Positions 48,173 to 59,263 of a stretch of DNA of 64,000 nt are shown here, one piece after another (position 1 is the stretch's first letter; each line of letters starts with the position of its first letter). The position numbers and the translations under genes are program-made. Below the pieces are notes generated by a model. That model worked only from the letters and a program-made list of their open reading frames with translations. It did not search any database and was not told the DNA's origin. This DNA is from Sporolactobacillus sp. Y61 (GTDB taxonomy: Bacteria > Bacillota > Bacilli > Bacillales > Sporolactobacillaceae), in contig NZ_CP159510.1 of assembly GCF_040529185.1 (NCBI RefSeq), positions 1,984,001 to 2,048,000 on the forward strand. The letters run 5' to 3'.

Positions 48173-49132
48173 ATGTTTGAACACATTGCTGTATTAAAAA
48201 AAGAAGCCGTTGGAAGTCTGAATGTGAAACCTGCCGGAATTTATGTTGACTGTACTCTTGGAGGTGGCGGCCACAGTGAAGCCATCGTCAGACAATTGCA
48301 CAGCGGACATTTGTTTGCTTTTGATCAGGATCAGGAAGCTCTGGATGCTGCCGAGAACAGATTGTCTGTTTATTCAGAAAAAATAACTTTTATCAAATCC
48401 AATTTCCGTAAGTTAAAAGAACAGCTCGCCAGATACGACATTTTTCAGGTGGACGGGATTCTCTTTGATCTTGGTGTCTCGTCACCACAGTTCGATCATG
48501 CTGAAAGAGGATTCAGTTATCAGCATGATGGTCCGTTGGATATGCGTATGGACAGAGACCAGGAACTCAATGCCGGGATCATTGTTAATGAATGGCCGTA
48601 TGACAGACTCGTACACATCTTTTATATGTATGGGGAAGAACGCTTTTCAAAACAAATTGCGAGGGCAATTGAGAAATCCAGAAAAATTCAGCGAATCCGT
48701 TCGACCGGAGAACTGGTGACGCTGATTAAAGAAGCGATACCGGCACCGGCCAGAAGAAAGGGCGGTCACCCGGCGAAGCGTGTCTTTCAGGCACTGAGGA
48801 TCGCCGTTAATGATGAACTGGGGAGTTTTGAAGAAGCACTGAATCAATCGCTGGAACTGCTTCGCCCAGGTGGACGGATCGCCGTGATCACTTTTCAGTC
48901 TCTTGAGGACAGGCTGTGTAAACAATTTTTTAAAAAATACAGTGAACCACCGGATGATCTTCCGCCTGATCTTCCTCAGCTGCCGGAAGAATCAAAGCCT
49001 CCTCTGCAGAGGATTGGCAAAAAGCCGGTGACTCCGACCGAGGAAGAATTGAAAAATAATCGCAGGTCAAGGTCGGCAAAACTCAGAGTCGCAGAAAAAA
49101 TAAGAAGTATTGAAGGAGGATCATTCAGATGA
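48173..49132 (+). CDS. rsmH: 16S rRNA m4C1402 methyltransferase (RsmH/MraW)
   Basis: A 319-residue SAM-dependent methyltransferase modifying C1402 of 16S rRNA. The N-terminus [18 protein letters not shown] motif [15 protein letters not shown] (~residue 25), [20 protein letters not shown], and the end [15 protein letters not shown] are typical. ATG 48173 is 9 nt after AGGAG. It overlaps ftsL by 4 nt. Standard second gene of the cluster. Confidence 0.95.
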   Translation: MFEHIAVLKKEAVGSLNVKPAGIYVDCTLGGGGHSEAIVRQLHSGHLFAFDQDQEALDAAENRLSVYSEKITFIKSNFRKLKEQLARYDIFQVDGILFDLGVSSPQFDHAERGFSYQHDGPLDMRMDRDQELNAGIIVNEWPYDRLVHIFYMYGEERFSKQIARAIEKSRKIQRIRSTGELVTLIKEAIPAPARRKGGHPAKRVFQALRIAVNDELGSFEEALNQSLELLRPGGRIAVITFQSLEDRLCKQFFKKYSEPPDDLPPDLPQLPEESKPPLQRIGKKPVTPTEEELKNNRRSRSAKLRVAEKIRSIEGGSFR

Positions 49133-49491
49133 GTCAAACGCAGCGCGCATTTCATTCTCGCGGGCAGGAAGCCCCTGCAACAAGACAAGTACCGGTTCAG
49201 AAACCGGTTGTCATCACACGCCGTATCAGCAAAGGAGAAAAGCTGCTTTGGATCATGGCAGGCGCTGTCCTGTTCCTCCTCGCTGCCTGCATTGTGGCCA
49301 ATCAGGCAAAGTTATTCCTGGTATCAAAGGATGTGCAGAAGCTGCAGTCACATGCGGATACTCAGGCAAAGACCGTTCAGCAGCTGAAAACAGAAAAAGA
49401 CAGTTTAAGCTCTCCAGAACGGATTGTTCGTTTTGCCGAAGAAAAATTAAATCTTAAACTGGATGTCAATAAAATTAAAGTTCTTCCATAA
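49129..49491 (+). CDS. ftsL: Cell division protein FtsL
   Basis: A 120-residue bitopic protein: basic cytoplasmic tail, one membrane helix ([20 protein letters not shown], ~residues 39-58) and an extracellular coiled coil with Leu heptads ([19 protein letters not shown]). It forms the FtsL-DivIC-DivIB complex that recruits Pbp2B and FtsW. ATGA overlap with rsmH. FtsL sequences are poorly conserved; identity rests on topology and position. Confidence 0.9.
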   Translation: MSQTQRAFHSRGQEAPATRQVPVQKPVVITRRISKGEKLLWIMAGAVLFLLAACIVANQAKLFLVSKDVQKLQSHADTQAKTVQQLKTEKDSLSSPERIVRFAEEKLNLKLDVNKIKVLP

Positions 49492-49507
49492 AGAAGGGGG
49501 CCCGGCC

Positions 49508-51736
49508 TTGTTTCAAAGAAAAAGGAGATCCCTCAGTTTCTGGGCAGGCTTAGTCGGCGCATGTTTTATGCTGGCTTTTTTTGTGATCATCGGTCGCTTT
49601 GTTTATATTGCACAGGGGAAAGAAATTGAAGGGCACAAACTGATGCCTATTGCGAAGAATCAGTGGTCACAATATAAAGTGATCGACGAAAAGCGGGGAA
49701 CGATCTATTCAGCTAACGGCCGTATTCTCGCTGAGGATGTTCCTGCTTACACACTGTTTGCGGTGACAAGCCCTAATGCCGGGAAAGACCGGCAGGGGAA
49801 TCTCAGATACGTGAAAGATAAAGAAAAAACAGCCAGATTGCTCGCTCCTGTCCTGGGAATGAAGGAAAGCGATATGCTGAACCGCCTGAATAAAAACGCT
49901 TACCAGGTAGAGTTTGGCTCGAAGGGACGCATGCTCAGCTATGAGAAGAAAAAACAGATTGACAAACTTGGGCTTCCGGGGATCGGCTATCTGACTGAGT
50001 CCAGAAGATATTATCCGGAACAGGGAAGTGCCGCCTATACCATTGGTTTTACTCAGACAGATTCCAAAACAAAACAGCAGCAGGGCGCTTTCGGTATAGA
50101 ACAGTCGCTTGATCGTTATCTCTCAGAGAAAGATGGAACGGTTCGCTATTACAAGAGCGTATCAGGCGTGCCGATACCCGATGAACATCAGAGGATCTCG
50201 AAGTCTGTGCCGGGAAACGACGCCCATCTGACGATTAATTCCAGCATACAGACGGTTCTGGAACAGGCGATGACTCGTGTAAATAAAGAATATACACCTG
50301 AAAGCATGGTAGGTGTCGTTGCGGATCCGAAGACCGGTAAAATCCTTGCCATGTCGTCCTTGCCGGGTTTTAACCCGAATAAACGTGATATAAAGCAATT
50401 CAGCAACAGTGCTATTTCTGATCCTTATGAACCCGGTTCGGTGATGAAAACCTTCACGGTCGCTTCAGCCCTTGATGCCGGTGTCTATAATGGTCAGGCG
50501 ACTTACCCCTCTGGAGATTATAAGACCAAAGGCGGAACCATTCACGACTGGCACCGCGGCGGCTGGGGAACGATCACATTTAATCAGGGGTTTGAACTCT
50601 CATCCAATGTAGGTATGTCCGTACTGACTGATAAATATATCGGTCCGGACCGGCTGGGCGCGTATTTTAAAAAATTCGGTCTGATGAAAAAAACAGGGAT
50701 TGACCTCCCCGGAGAACGGTCCAGTCTGGTGAACTGGACATGGCCGATTGATAAACTGGAAGCCTCGTTTGGTCAGGCGTCCGCCTTTACAGCCATACAG
50801 ATTGTTCAGGCAGCCACAGCCATAGCAAACGATGGAAAAATGATGCGGCCGTATGTGGTAGACAAAGTGGTTAATCCTGAAACGAAAAAAACGGTGGTTG
50901 ATCATCAGCCGGTTGTTGCCGGCCAGCCTATTTCGCCTCAGGCAGCTGAACAGACCCGGTCACTCCTTCGCCGGGCAGTCAGTGCAAAAGACGTGGTGAA
51001 GGGATATAATGCAACAGGAGTTGCTTATGATCTTCCAGGTTATGATGTGATTGGAAAGACCGGCACGGCTCAGGTTGCCGTGGACGGTCAGTATCTGCCG
51101 GGTAAAAATAATTACATCTATTCTTTTCTCGGGATGGCACCTGAAAAGGATCCAAAATTAATCGTTTACGTCGCTGTGAAACAGCCTCAACTGAAACCGA
51201 CCGATCTTGGAGCAGAACCGGTAGAACAGATTGTCCGACCGGTGATGGCCAGCAGCCTGCAGTACATGCAGGTCCGGAAAGCCAGTCCGGAAAGCGGAGA
51301 TATGGGGACATCCTCGGAAAAGGTGGACAATTATACCGGTCAGTCCATAACAGAGGCCGAAGCTGCGCTGAAAAACAGCGGACTGAACCCGGTTTCCGCT
51401 GGTACAGGAACCGTTTCAAAGCAGGCCCCCGCTGCCGGTGACAAGGCAGTAAAGGGAAGCAGAGTGATTCTTCTTGGATCCGGATCAGCGACCGTTCCTG
51501 ATCTGTCCGGCTGGTCACTGGCAGACAGTATGAAGTTTGCCGAGGCAGCCGGTATGAAACTGAAAGTGCAGGGGAACGGCTTTGTGACAGAACAGAAACC
51601 GAAACCTGGTTCACGTGTAAAGGGCGGATCTGACTTAACCCTTCAACTGTCTCCCCATCAGCCGGGCCCGGAACAAAAAGAAACAACTGAAGATGCGAAA
51701 AGCAGCTCGAATCAGCCGGAAGGGCAGAACGAGTGA
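49508..51736 (+). CDS. pbpB: Penicillin-binding protein 2B (septal transpeptidase)
   Basis: A 742-residue class B PBP. N-terminal membrane anchor (AGLVGACFMLAFFVIIGRFV), dimerisation domain, transpeptidase domain with SxxK in EPGSVMKTF, SxN in LSSNVGM, and KTGT in VIGKTGTAQ, then two C-terminal PASTA domains (from about residue 605) and an acidic tail. It cross-links septal peptidoglycan with FtsW. TTG 49508 is 7 nt after AAGAAGGGGG. 16 bp after ftsL. Frame intact; length slightly above B. subtilis Pbp2B. Confidence 0.94.
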   Translation: MFQRKRRSLSFWAGLVGACFMLAFFVIIGRFVYIAQGKEIEGHKLMPIAKNQWSQYKVIDEKRGTIYSANGRILAEDVPAYTLFAVTSPNAGKDRQGNLRYVKDKEKTARLLAPVLGMKESDMLNRLNKNAYQVEFGSKGRMLSYEKKKQIDKLGLPGIGYLTESRRYYPEQGSAAYTIGFTQTDSKTKQQQGAFGIEQSLDRYLSEKDGTVRYYKSVSGVPIPDEHQRISKSVPGNDAHLTINSSIQTVLEQAMTRVNKEYTPESMVGVVADPKTGKILAMSSLPGFNPNKRDIKQFSNSAISDPYEPGSVMKTFTVASALDAGVYNGQATYPSGDYKTKGGTIHDWHRGGWGTITFNQGFELSSNVGMSVLTDKYIGPDRLGAYFKKFGLMKKTGIDLPGERSSLVNWTWPIDKLEASFGQASAFTAIQIVQAATAIANDGKMMRPYVVDKVVNPETKKTVVDHQPVVAGQPISPQAAEQTRSLLRRAVSAKDVVKGYNATGVAYDLPGYDVIGKTGTAQVAVDGQYLPGKNNYIYSFLGMAPEKDPKLIVYVAVKQPQLKPTDLGAEPVEQIVRPVMASSLQYMQVRKASPESGDMGTSSEKVDNYTGQSITEAEAALKNSGLNPVSAGTGTVSKQAPAAGDKAVKGSRVILLGSGSATVPDLSGWSLADSMKFAEAAGMKLKVQGNGFVTEQKPKPGSRVKGGSDLTLQLSPHQPGPEQKETTEDAKSSSNQPEGQNE

Positions 51737-51806
51737 ACGCGCAGCCTGTTCTATTTCTCTGAATCTGGTCATATGGCTAGGACAAGGGGAGATAGGAGGG
51801 GCTTTT

Positions 51807-53753
51807 TTGCGTATACCAAAACATCTGGTGAAGAAACGGCTGCTGCTGATCCTTGCAGGCGGGCTCTGTATTTTTGCCATATTTATCGTGAGGCTGATTT
51901 ATGTCCAGATTTTTAATAATGACTGGCTGACTCAAAAAGCTCTTGAAGAATGGGGGAAAAACATTCCCTACGAAGCAGAGCGCGGTGACATTCTGGATGC
52001 ACGCGGGAAAGTGCTGGCAACCAATATAAGCAGCCCTTCTGTGCTGGTTGTGCCAAAGCAGATAAAAAAGAGGCAGCGTGAAAAGACGGCAGATGCTTTA
52101 TCCGAAATTCTGGGCATGAGCAGGCGCCGTGCATTGGAAAAAATATCTCAGAATGAACTGATCGTTCGCCTGACGCCGGAGGGAAGGAAGATTTCCAATG
52201 AAAAAGCATCAAAGATCAAGAGCCTGGCGTTACCCGGTGTCTTCATTGCCGAGGATTTTAAACGGGATTATCCAAAGGGAAATTATCTCGCCCACGTCCT
52301 CGGATTCGCAGGAATTGACAATCAGGGACTGACAGGTCTCGAAGCGTATTATAATGATGGACTTAAAGGGAAAAATGGAAGTGTCACCTATTTTTCCGAT
52401 GTTCGGGGTAACCGAATGTCTGATCTGAAAGACAAGTATACACCTCCGGAAAGTGGATCAAGCCTGATGCTGACCATTGATTCGCGCGTTCAGTCCATTA
52501 TCGAGAGAGAGCTGAATAACGCTGTTGCTCTCTATCGACCGGACAGCGCCCTCGCCATTGCCATGAATCCAAAGAATGGAAATATTCTCGGGATGTCTTC
52601 GAAACCGGATTTTAACCCCGCCAGATACAAAGAGGTACCACCGGAAATTTATAATCACAATCTGCCGATCTGGCGCACGTATGAGCCGGGATCGACCTTT
52701 AAGGTCATTACGCTCGCTGCCTCGCTTCAGGAGAACGTTGTAGATCTTAAAAAGGATCATTTTTATGATTCCGGTTCGATTGATGTTGCCGGGACTCATC
52801 TGCATTGCTGGAAGAGAGGCGGTCACGGTTCCGAGACCTTTCTTGAGGTCGTTCAGAACTCATGCAATCCGGGCTTTGTCGCACTGGGGGAAAGACTGGG
52901 TAAAGAACGTTTATTTTCATATATTGAAAAATTCGGTTTTGGCAAGAAAACAGGGATTGATCTCCAGGGTGAAGCAACGGGCATTCTGTTTAAAAAAGAT
53001 CGAGTTGGACCACTTGAGACGGCAACAACAGCATTTGGTCAGGGGGTTTCCGTTACCCCCATTCAGCAAATTACAGCTGTATCTGCGGCAATTAACGGCG
53101 GTTATCTGTATGAACCCCGTCTGGCCAAAGCGTGGGTAGATACCGATACAGGGAAGGTCATCAACCGGATTGAACCCACTATTAAACGGCAGGTTATTTC
53201 ATCTGAGACGTCAAAAAAGGTCAGGGAGACGCTGGAAAGTGTTGTTGCCCAGGGGACAGGAAGAAATGCCTACGTTGAAGGTTATCGTGTCGGAGGCAAA
53301 ACCGGAACAGCCCAGAAAGTGAATCCGAAGGGCGGCGGATACATGCAGGGAAATTATATCGTTTCGTTCCTTGGCTTTGCTCCGGCTAATGATCCGGAAA
53401 TTGTCGTTTATGTCGCAATCGATCACCCGAAGGATACGGTTCAGTTCGGAGGCACAGTGTCTGCACCCGTCGCCGGCAGGATTATCGGCGACAGCCTGAG
53501 CGCACTTGGCGTAAAGAGACAAAAAGGCGGCCTTGAAAAAGAGACCCGCTGGCCGGATCAGCCCATGATCAAAGTACCTGATCTTGTTGGACAGAAGAAA
53601 CAGGATCTTCAAAATGCACTGTTTGACCTGAAAATAAAAACACAGGGGAGTGGTGACAGGGTGACCATGCAATCGCCTGAGGCCGGTATCAAGGTTAAAC
53701 AAGGTTCAACAATCATGATATACTTAGGTGACAAAAAGAAACCGGACGATTAA
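51807..53753 (+). CDS. spoVD: Sporulation-specific penicillin-binding protein SpoVD
   Basis: A 648-residue class B PBP needed for spore cortex synthesis, working with SpoVE. N-terminal anchor (LLLILAGGLCIFAIFIVRLI), SxxK in EPGSTFKVI, SxN in QNSCNPGF, KTGT in VGGKTGTAQ, and a single C-terminal PASTA domain (VPDLVGQKKQDLQNALFDL). TTG 51807 lies 5 nt after GATAGGAGGGG. It follows pbpB by 70 bp, as in Bacillus; the one-PASTA architecture distinguishes it from pbpB. Mother-cell (sigma-E) expression is expected from homologues; no clear sigma-E promoter was recognised. Confidence 0.92.
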   Translation: MRIPKHLVKKRLLLILAGGLCIFAIFIVRLIYVQIFNNDWLTQKALEEWGKNIPYEAERGDILDARGKVLATNISSPSVLVVPKQIKKRQREKTADALSEILGMSRRRALEKISQNELIVRLTPEGRKISNEKASKIKSLALPGVFIAEDFKRDYPKGNYLAHVLGFAGIDNQGLTGLEAYYNDGLKGKNGSVTYFSDVRGNRMSDLKDKYTPPESGSSLMLTIDSRVQSIIERELNNAVALYRPDSALAIAMNPKNGNILGMSSKPDFNPARYKEVPPEIYNHNLPIWRTYEPGSTFKVITLAASLQENVVDLKKDHFYDSGSIDVAGTHLHCWKRGGHGSETFLEVVQNSCNPGFVALGERLGKERLFSYIEKFGFGKKTGIDLQGEATGILFKKDRVGPLETATTAFGQGVSVTPIQQITAVSAAINGGYLYEPRLAKAWVDTDTGKVINRIEPTIKRQVISSETSKKVRETLESVVAQGTGRNAYVEGYRVGGKTGTAQKVNPKGGGYMQGNYIVSFLGFAPANDPEIVVYVAIDHPKDTVQFGGTVSAPVAGRIIGDSLSALGVKRQKGGLEKETRWPDQPMIKVPDLVGQKKQDLQNALFDLKIKTQGSGDRVTMQSPEAGIKVKQGSTIMIYLGDKKKPDD

Positions 53754-53827
53754 AATAAGCAAGGGACGGGGAAGCGGCAGGTCTGTACGCTTTCCGGCAT
53801 ACATAGGTTCGCCGGGTGAAAAAAAGG

Positions 53828-53857
53828 TTAACACTCAGTACCGTTCTCTTTTATAAT
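53828..53857 (+). promoter_or_regulatory. Putative vegetative promoter of murE
   Basis: TTAACA (53828-53833), 18-bp spacer, TATAAT (53852-53857), 25 bp before the murE start. It would allow murE expression when spoVD is silent. Confidence 0.55.
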
Positions 53858-53881
53858 GAAAAACTAAGGACGTGTTTTTTT

Positions 53882-55354
53882 ATGAAGTTATCCAAATGTC
53901 TGGAAATTTTGCCTGACTTCAGGAAGGACAGGGCTTTTGATCCGGAGGTTTCCGATCTGGTCATTGATTCACGGCTTGTCACTCAGGGATCACTTTTTTT
54001 CTGCATTAAGGGGCATCATGTGGATGGTCATCAATATGCTGCTCAGGCAGAACAGAAAGGTGCTGTGGCCATCGTTGCTCAGGATAAACTGTCTGTTTCG
54101 GTGCCGGTCATTTATGTAAATGATACACATCGTGCACTGGCCATGATATCTGATCACTACTATGCGCATCCCAGCCACTCGCTGCATCTCATTGGCGTGA
54201 CGGGAACAAATGGAAAAACAACAATCACCTATCTTGTGCAGGCTATCCAGGAAGCCGCCGGAATCCGTACAGGTGTTATCGGTACGATGGGCATGCATTA
54301 CAAAGATCATTTCAGTCCTGTTGACAATACAACCCCTGAAGTCCATCTGATCCAGAAAAATCTGGCGGCTATGAAGGAACAGGGGGCCACATCCGTTGTG
54401 ATGGAGACCTCATCCAATGCGCTTTATGACGGCAGGGTCAGAGGCTGCGATTTTAATGTTGCCATTTTTACCAATCTGACAGAGGACCATCTGGATTTGC
54501 ATGGGTCGATGAAAGACTACATGTATGCGAAAAGTCTGCTTTTTTCTCAGCTGGGCAACCGCTACAGTGAAGATGGGGAAATTAAAGCTGCCGTATTAAA
54601 TGTTGACGACAAAGTGTCGAACGTCTATAAACAGATGACCGCAGCACCTGTCATCACATATGGTATTGATCATGAAGCTGATTTTCGTGCCACATCGATC
54701 CGGATCACCCCAACCGGTACTTCATTTTCTCTGGTGACAGGAGGCGAGACCTACCCGGTGGCCATGAAACTGATTGGTCGATTCAGCGTTTACAATGTTC
54801 TGGCAGCTATCGCAGCCTGCTCCGTGAAAGGACTGAAAATGAGCGGGATGATTCAGGCGATTGAACAGGTAAAGGGCGTTCCCGGAAGATTCGAAACAGT
54901 CAGCGCCGGACAGGACTTTACCGTTATTGTCGATTATTCACATACCCCGGACAGTCTTAAAAATGCCCTGTCAACCATTAAAGAATTTGCGAAAAAAAAG
55001 ATCATTACCGTTGTTGGATGCGGGGGTGACAGAGAGAGAGGCAAACGTCCGGTGATGGCGAAAATAGCTGTCGATCACAGTGATCTGGCTATTCTTACTT
55101 CCGATAATCCAAGAACCGAAGATCCTGAAGCGATTCTTCAGGAAATGGCAGCAGGTGTCAAGGGTATGGCTTATAAGAAGATTACAGATCGGAAACAGGC
55201 CATCAGATATGCGATCAGTCATGCCGGTACAGGTGATATTATTCTGATCGCCGGGAAGGGTCATGAAACCTATCAGATCATTGGTACGGTGAAACATCAT
55301 TTTGATGATCGTGAAATAGCGAAACAAATCATTACGGAATTAACGGGAAACTGA
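53882..55354 (+). CDS. murE: UDP-MurNAc-tripeptide synthetase, meso-DAP-adding (MurE)
   Basis: A 490-residue Mur ligase adding the third stem residue to UDP-MurNAc-L-Ala-D-Glu. ATP loop GVTGTNGKTTITYL near residue 109; the C-terminal substrate motif SDNPRTEDP (DNPR) marks meso-DAP specificity, agreeing with the dapH-dapL genes at 3-5 kb. HTPDSLKN and GCGGDRERGKRPVM are other conserved blocks. ATG 53882 follows AAGGACG; an upstream in-frame GTG lacks a ribosome-binding site. Own promoter at 53828. Frame intact. Confidence 0.94.
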   Translation: MKLSKCLEILPDFRKDRAFDPEVSDLVIDSRLVTQGSLFFCIKGHHVDGHQYAAQAEQKGAVAIVAQDKLSVSVPVIYVNDTHRALAMISDHYYAHPSHSLHLIGVTGTNGKTTITYLVQAIQEAAGIRTGVIGTMGMHYKDHFSPVDNTTPEVHLIQKNLAAMKEQGATSVVMETSSNALYDGRVRGCDFNVAIFTNLTEDHLDLHGSMKDYMYAKSLLFSQLGNRYSEDGEIKAAVLNVDDKVSNVYKQMTAAPVITYGIDHEADFRATSIRITPTGTSFSLVTGGETYPVAMKLIGRFSVYNVLAAIAACSVKGLKMSGMIQAIEQVKGVPGRFETVSAGQDFTVIVDYSHTPDSLKNALSTIKEFAKKKIITVVGCGGDRERGKRPVMAKIAVDHSDLAILTSDNPRTEDPEAILQEMAAGVKGMAYKKITDRKQAIRYAISHAGTGDIILIAGKGHETYQIIGTVKHHFDDREIAKQIITELTGN

Positions 55355-55389
55355 GAAAAGGGCAAAGTTTCGGCAAAGGAGATCTACAG

Positions 55390-56763
55390 ATGAGCATTGG
55401 TGTTGAAATAATCAGAGGGCAGGCGATTCAAATACTGGGTGATACCTCCCGCCTGAATAAGCTGAATATCATGACGGACAGCAGAAAAACGGTTGCCGAT
55501 GGACTTTTTGTTCCGCTCAGCGGCCATCACTTTAACGGTCATCGTTTTCTGTCGCAGGCGATTGAAAACGGAGCTGTCGCCTCGTTATGGATGGAGCGAG
55601 AACCTCTTCCGGATCACCTTCCTGAAGGGTTCCCGCTGTTTCTCGTTGCAGATACGCTTAAGGCATTACAAAGCATGGCAAAAGCCTGGCTGATTCATTG
55701 CCGCTGCAAAGTGGCAGCTGTAACGGGGTCAAATGGCAAAACGACAACGAAAGACATGATTTACAGCATTCTGTCACGCAGATTCAAAGCATATAAAACA
55801 CAGGGAAACTTAAATAATCACATTGGCGTTCCCCTGACGATTCTGGCTATGCCGGAAGATACAGAGGTACTTGTTCTTGAAATGGGTATGAATCATTTTG
55901 GAGAACTGACTTTTTTGAGTCAGCTTGCCAAGCCTGATATTGCTGTAATCACAAATGTCGGTGAATCGCACATCGAATTTCTTGGCTCAAGAGCAGGTAT
56001 CGCCAGAGCGAAACTGGAAATTACGGCAGGGCTGAAAAAAAGAGGAGCATTGATCATCGACGGGGATGAACCCCTGCTGACTCAGATCCATACCCATGCC
56101 TTTCAGATTATCACGTGCGGATACGAGGATCATAATGACTGGAAAATCACGGGGATCAAAGAAGGAACAGAAGGCTACGGCTTTTCATTGAACCACGGAA
56201 TTAAAGAATACAGAATTCCGGTGCTCGGGAAGCAGAATGTCAAAAATGCCGTGCTCAGTCTGGCAGTGGCCAAACGGCTTCATGTCAGTTCAGAAACAAT
56301 AAAAGAAGGTCTGGAGCATCTCAGTCTGACAAAAATGAGATTTGAAAGAGTCCGGGGCCTGCACGGCTCACTTCTGATTAATGACTGCTATAACGCCAGC
56401 CCGAGTTCGATGGAAGCCTCTCTGGAAACACTCAAAGAGTTACCTGGATTTAAAAGAAGAGTGGCTGTGCTGGGCGATATGTATGAGCTCGGCAGTAATG
56501 AAGAGAAGCTCCACAGGGGCATTGCCAGAGTACTGACAGCGCCCCTGACCCATGTGGTCACCATTGGTGATAAGGGGGCGTGGATTGCTGCACCATTACT
56601 TGAGAAGAAAGAAGCTGCCGGCCGGCCGGAAGTTCATTCATTTCATGACAAAACCGAGGCACGGCAATTTCTGGCGGGCCTGCTTGATGATCAGACGGTG
56701 ATGCTCTTTAAAGCCTCAAGATTGATGCAGCTTGAGACACTTGTATCGGAATTGAGCATATAA
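55390..56763 (+). CDS. murF: UDP-MurNAc-tripeptide--D-Ala-D-Ala ligase (MurF)
   Basis: A 457-residue Mur ligase adding D-Ala-D-Ala to form the pentapeptide precursor. ATP loop [15 protein letters not shown] near residue 112, then [14 protein letters not shown] and the C-terminal [15 protein letters not shown] block. ATG 55390 follows AAAGGAGATC. In B. subtilis murF is beside ddl elsewhere on the chromosome; here it lies between murE and mraY, the arrangement seen in many other bacteria. Frame intact. Confidence 0.93.
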   Translation: MSIGVEIIRGQAIQILGDTSRLNKLNIMTDSRKTVADGLFVPLSGHHFNGHRFLSQAIENGAVASLWMEREPLPDHLPEGFPLFLVADTLKALQSMAKAWLIHCRCKVAAVTGSNGKTTTKDMIYSILSRRFKAYKTQGNLNNHIGVPLTILAMPEDTEVLVLEMGMNHFGELTFLSQLAKPDIAVITNVGESHIEFLGSRAGIARAKLEITAGLKKRGALIIDGDEPLLTQIHTHAFQIITCGYEDHNDWKITGIKEGTEGYGFSLNHGIKEYRIPVLGKQNVKNAVLSLAVAKRLHVSSETIKEGLEHLSLTKMRFERVRGLHGSLLINDCYNASPSSMEASLETLKELPGFKRRVAVLGDMYELGSNEEKLHRGIARVLTAPLTHVVTIGDKGAWIAAPLLEKKEAAGRPEVHSFHDKTEARQFLAGLLDDQTVMLFKASRLMQLETLVSELSI

Positions 56764-56866
56764 ATGTCCGGCAGCTGAAAAAACGGCAGATCGCGGGCTG
56801 ACCTGTCATCTGCCCGATGGAACATATGGATCTATCGGATTTGGATCAGAAGGAGAGAAAGGGTTC

Positions 56867-57844
56867 ATGATATTGTCTTTGTTGTTTGGTCTTGCGATAG
56901 CATTTCTATCTACATTAGTTCTTGCCCCTATTGTCATTCCATTACTGCACCGTCTGCACTTCGGTCAGTATATCAGGAGAGAAGGGCCGAAAAGCCATCA
57001 GAAGAAGGCAGGCACGCCAACCATGGGTGGTGTGATATTCCTCCTCGGACTGATCATCGGCGTGCTCATCATGGCGTTTAAATATCATGCGGCAACTCCG
57101 GAAACATGGATGCTGCTTTTTGTTACGCTGGGTTTCGGTCTTGTCGGGCTTCTTGATGATTTTATTAAGGTGGTCATGAAAAGGAATATGGGTCTGACCT
57201 CCAGGCAGAAAATGCTGGGTCAGCTGGTCATCGCCGTTGCTTTCTGGCTGATACTGACCCGTTATGATTATTCTACTTATCTTTATTTTCCCGGAACCGA
57301 CTGGATGATTAATCTGGGATGGTTTTACCCTGTGTTTATCATTTTTCTGCTGGTCGGAGTACCTAATGCAACTAATCTGACTGATGGTATGGACGGCCTG
57401 CTCTCGGGGCTTGCAGCCATTGTCTTTGCTGCCTATACTGTGATTGCCTGGACTTCGATGAGTCTCGGTGTAGCCACTTTTGCAACAGCCATGCTTGGCG
57501 CACTTCTTGGTTTTTTAATTTTTAATGCGCATCCTGCGCGGGTGTTTATGGGAGATACCGGATCACTGGCTGTCGGGGGAGCAATAGCCGGTATGGCTAT
57601 TCTGACGAATACGGAGATACTTCTTGCGATTATCGGTGGCGTTTTTGTTATTGAAACACTGTCTGTCATTATCCAGGTGATCTCATTTAAGACGACTGGG
57701 AAAAGGGTGTTTAAAATGAGCCCCATTCACCATCATTTTGAACTGTCCGGATGGTCTGAATGGAAAGTCGTCACTGTTTTCTGGCTGGTTGGTTTAATTC
57801 TTGCCGTTATCGGCGTTTACTTGGAAGTGGGGATGACCTTTTGA
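56867..57844 (+). CDS. mraY: Phospho-MurNAc-pentapeptide transferase (MraY)
   Basis: A 325-residue, ten-helix enzyme transferring phospho-MurNAc-pentapeptide to undecaprenyl phosphate to make lipid I. Conserved: [36 protein letters not shown] (Mg-binding Asp pair), NLTDGMDGL, and the end [19 protein letters not shown] 56867 follows GGAGAG. It overlaps murD by 4 nt. Typical length. Confidence 0.95.
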   Translation: MILSLLFGLAIAFLSTLVLAPIVIPLLHRLHFGQYIRREGPKSHQKKAGTPTMGGVIFLLGLIIGVLIMAFKYHAATPETWMLLFVTLGFGLVGLLDDFIKVVMKRNMGLTSRQKMLGQLVIAVAFWLILTRYDYSTYLYFPGTDWMINLGWFYPVFIIFLLVGVPNATNLTDGMDGLLSGLAAIVFAAYTVIAWTSMSLGVATFATAMLGALLGFLIFNAHPARVFMGDTGSLAVGGAIAGMAILTNTEILLAIIGGVFVIETLSVIIQVISFKTTGKRVFKMSPIHHHFELSGWSEWKVVTVFWLVGLILAVIGVYLEVGMTF

Positions 57845-59205
57845 AACAGATTACGTCGTATATGAATAAAAAAGTGGTTGTACTTGGACTGGGAAAAAGC
57901 GGTTATGCCGCAGCAAAATTAATGAAAGTGCTTGGCGCGAACGTTACGGTGAACGACAGAAATGATCTGTCCGCTGACCGGCACGCGCTGGAGCTCGAGC
58001 GGCAGGGGATAAAAGTCATTGGAGGCGCGCATCCTCTGGACCTGATCGACGAGACTGTCGATGTCCTGATTAAAAATCCGGGGATTCCCTACTCCAATCC
58101 CATGGTTCGGAAAGCCCAAAAGACAGGTGTACGGGTGATTACCGAAGTGGAGATTGCGGCGGAAGTATCGGAAGCCCCGTTCATCGGGGTGACCGGATCG
58201 AATGGGAAAACGACAACGACGATGCTTATCGGTGAAATGATGAAGGGATCAACACATCAGCCTGTTGTTGCCGGAAATATCGGGACAGCTCTTTGCTCTG
58301 TAGTGCAGCAGGTATCGCCTCAGAATGTCCTGGTATCGGAACTCTCAAGTTTTCAGCTTCTGGGTACAGAAACGTTCCATCCTGAAGTGGCAGTTGTGCT
58401 GAATATCTTCGAACATCATCTTGATTATCATGGAACAGTGGAAAATTATGCTAAAGCCAAGGCAAGGATTACATTGAATCAGACAGCGGATGATACGCTG
58501 ATTTATAATGCAGACAGCAGGCGGTGTGTCCATTATATAGCTGAGGTATCAAAAGCAAATAAAGTGCCGTTTTCCACAACGAAGAGGCTGCCGGAAGGTG
58601 CTTATATCCAGGATGACGTGATTTATTTCAGAAATGAGAAAATCATGCCATGTTCACAGATGGGGCTGCCGGGCGAGCACAACCTGCAAAATGCCCTTGC
58701 CGCAGTGGCTGCTGCACGGATATACGGCGTGCCGGCTCCGTTTATTGCCGGTGTTCTCCGATCTTTTACCGGAGTACGTCATCGCCTGCAATATGTGGAT
58801 ACGATTCAGGGACGGATCATTTATAATGATTCCAAGGCAACAAATATTCTGGCTACATCAAAAGCGCTGCACGCATTTCCCGGAAAAGGAATTGTACTTC
58901 TGGCGGGCGGACTGGACAGAGGAAATGGATTTGACGAACTCGTTCCCTTCCTGAAAAAAGCGGATATCAGAGCCGTCCTGCTTTTCGGACAGACAGCTGC
59001 CAAACTTCAGGACGCCTGTAAAAAAGCAAAGATCCCGATCATAAAAACAGTTGAAAATGTTGAGGCAGCCGTACCGGAAGCCTTTGCACTCTCAAAACCT
59101 GGAGATGTGATTTTATTATCGCCCGCCTGTGCCAGCTGGGATCAGTACAAATCTTTTGAACAGCGGGGGGACATTTTTATTCATGACGTGAATAAGTTTA
59201 GATAA
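57841..59205 (+). CDS. murD: UDP-MurNAc-L-alanine--D-glutamate ligase (MurD)
   Basis: A 454-residue Mur ligase adding D-Glu. N-terminal Rossmann segment [22 protein letters not shown] loop [18 protein letters not shown] near residue 118, [17 protein letters not shown], and C-terminal [22 protein letters not shown] 57841 overlaps the mraY stop; ATG 57862 (MNKKVVVLG) is the alternative. murG normally follows spoVE downstream, but is not present here. Confidence 0.93.
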   Translation: MKQITSYMNKKVVVLGLGKSGYAAAKLMKVLGANVTVNDRNDLSADRHALELERQGIKVIGGAHPLDLIDETVDVLIKNPGIPYSNPMVRKAQKTGVRVITEVEIAAEVSEAPFIGVTGSNGKTTTTMLIGEMMKGSTHQPVVAGNIGTALCSVVQQVSPQNVLVSELSSFQLLGTETFHPEVAVVLNIFEHHLDYHGTVENYAKAKARITLNQTADDTLIYNADSRRCVHYIAEVSKANKVPFSTTKRLPEGAYIQDDVIYFRNEKIMPCSQMGLPGEHNLQNALAAVAAARIYGVPAPFIAGVLRSFTGVRHRLQYVDTIQGRIIYNDSKATNILATSKALHAFPGKGIVLLAGGLDRGNGFDELVPFLKKADIRAVLLFGQTAAKLQDACKKAKIPIIKTVENVEAAVPEAFALSKPGDVILLSPACASWDQYKSFEQRGDIFIHDVNKFR

Positions 59206-59263
59206 GGACAGGCCGGACCGAGACGGCTGTCTGAAACATCCTTATCTGAACGGAGTGTTGTTC

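Noticed and set aside
50979..51686. 235-codon open frame on the minus strand inside pbpB
   Set aside because: Opposite the transpeptidase and PASTA domains; Ser/Arg/Pro-rich shadow.
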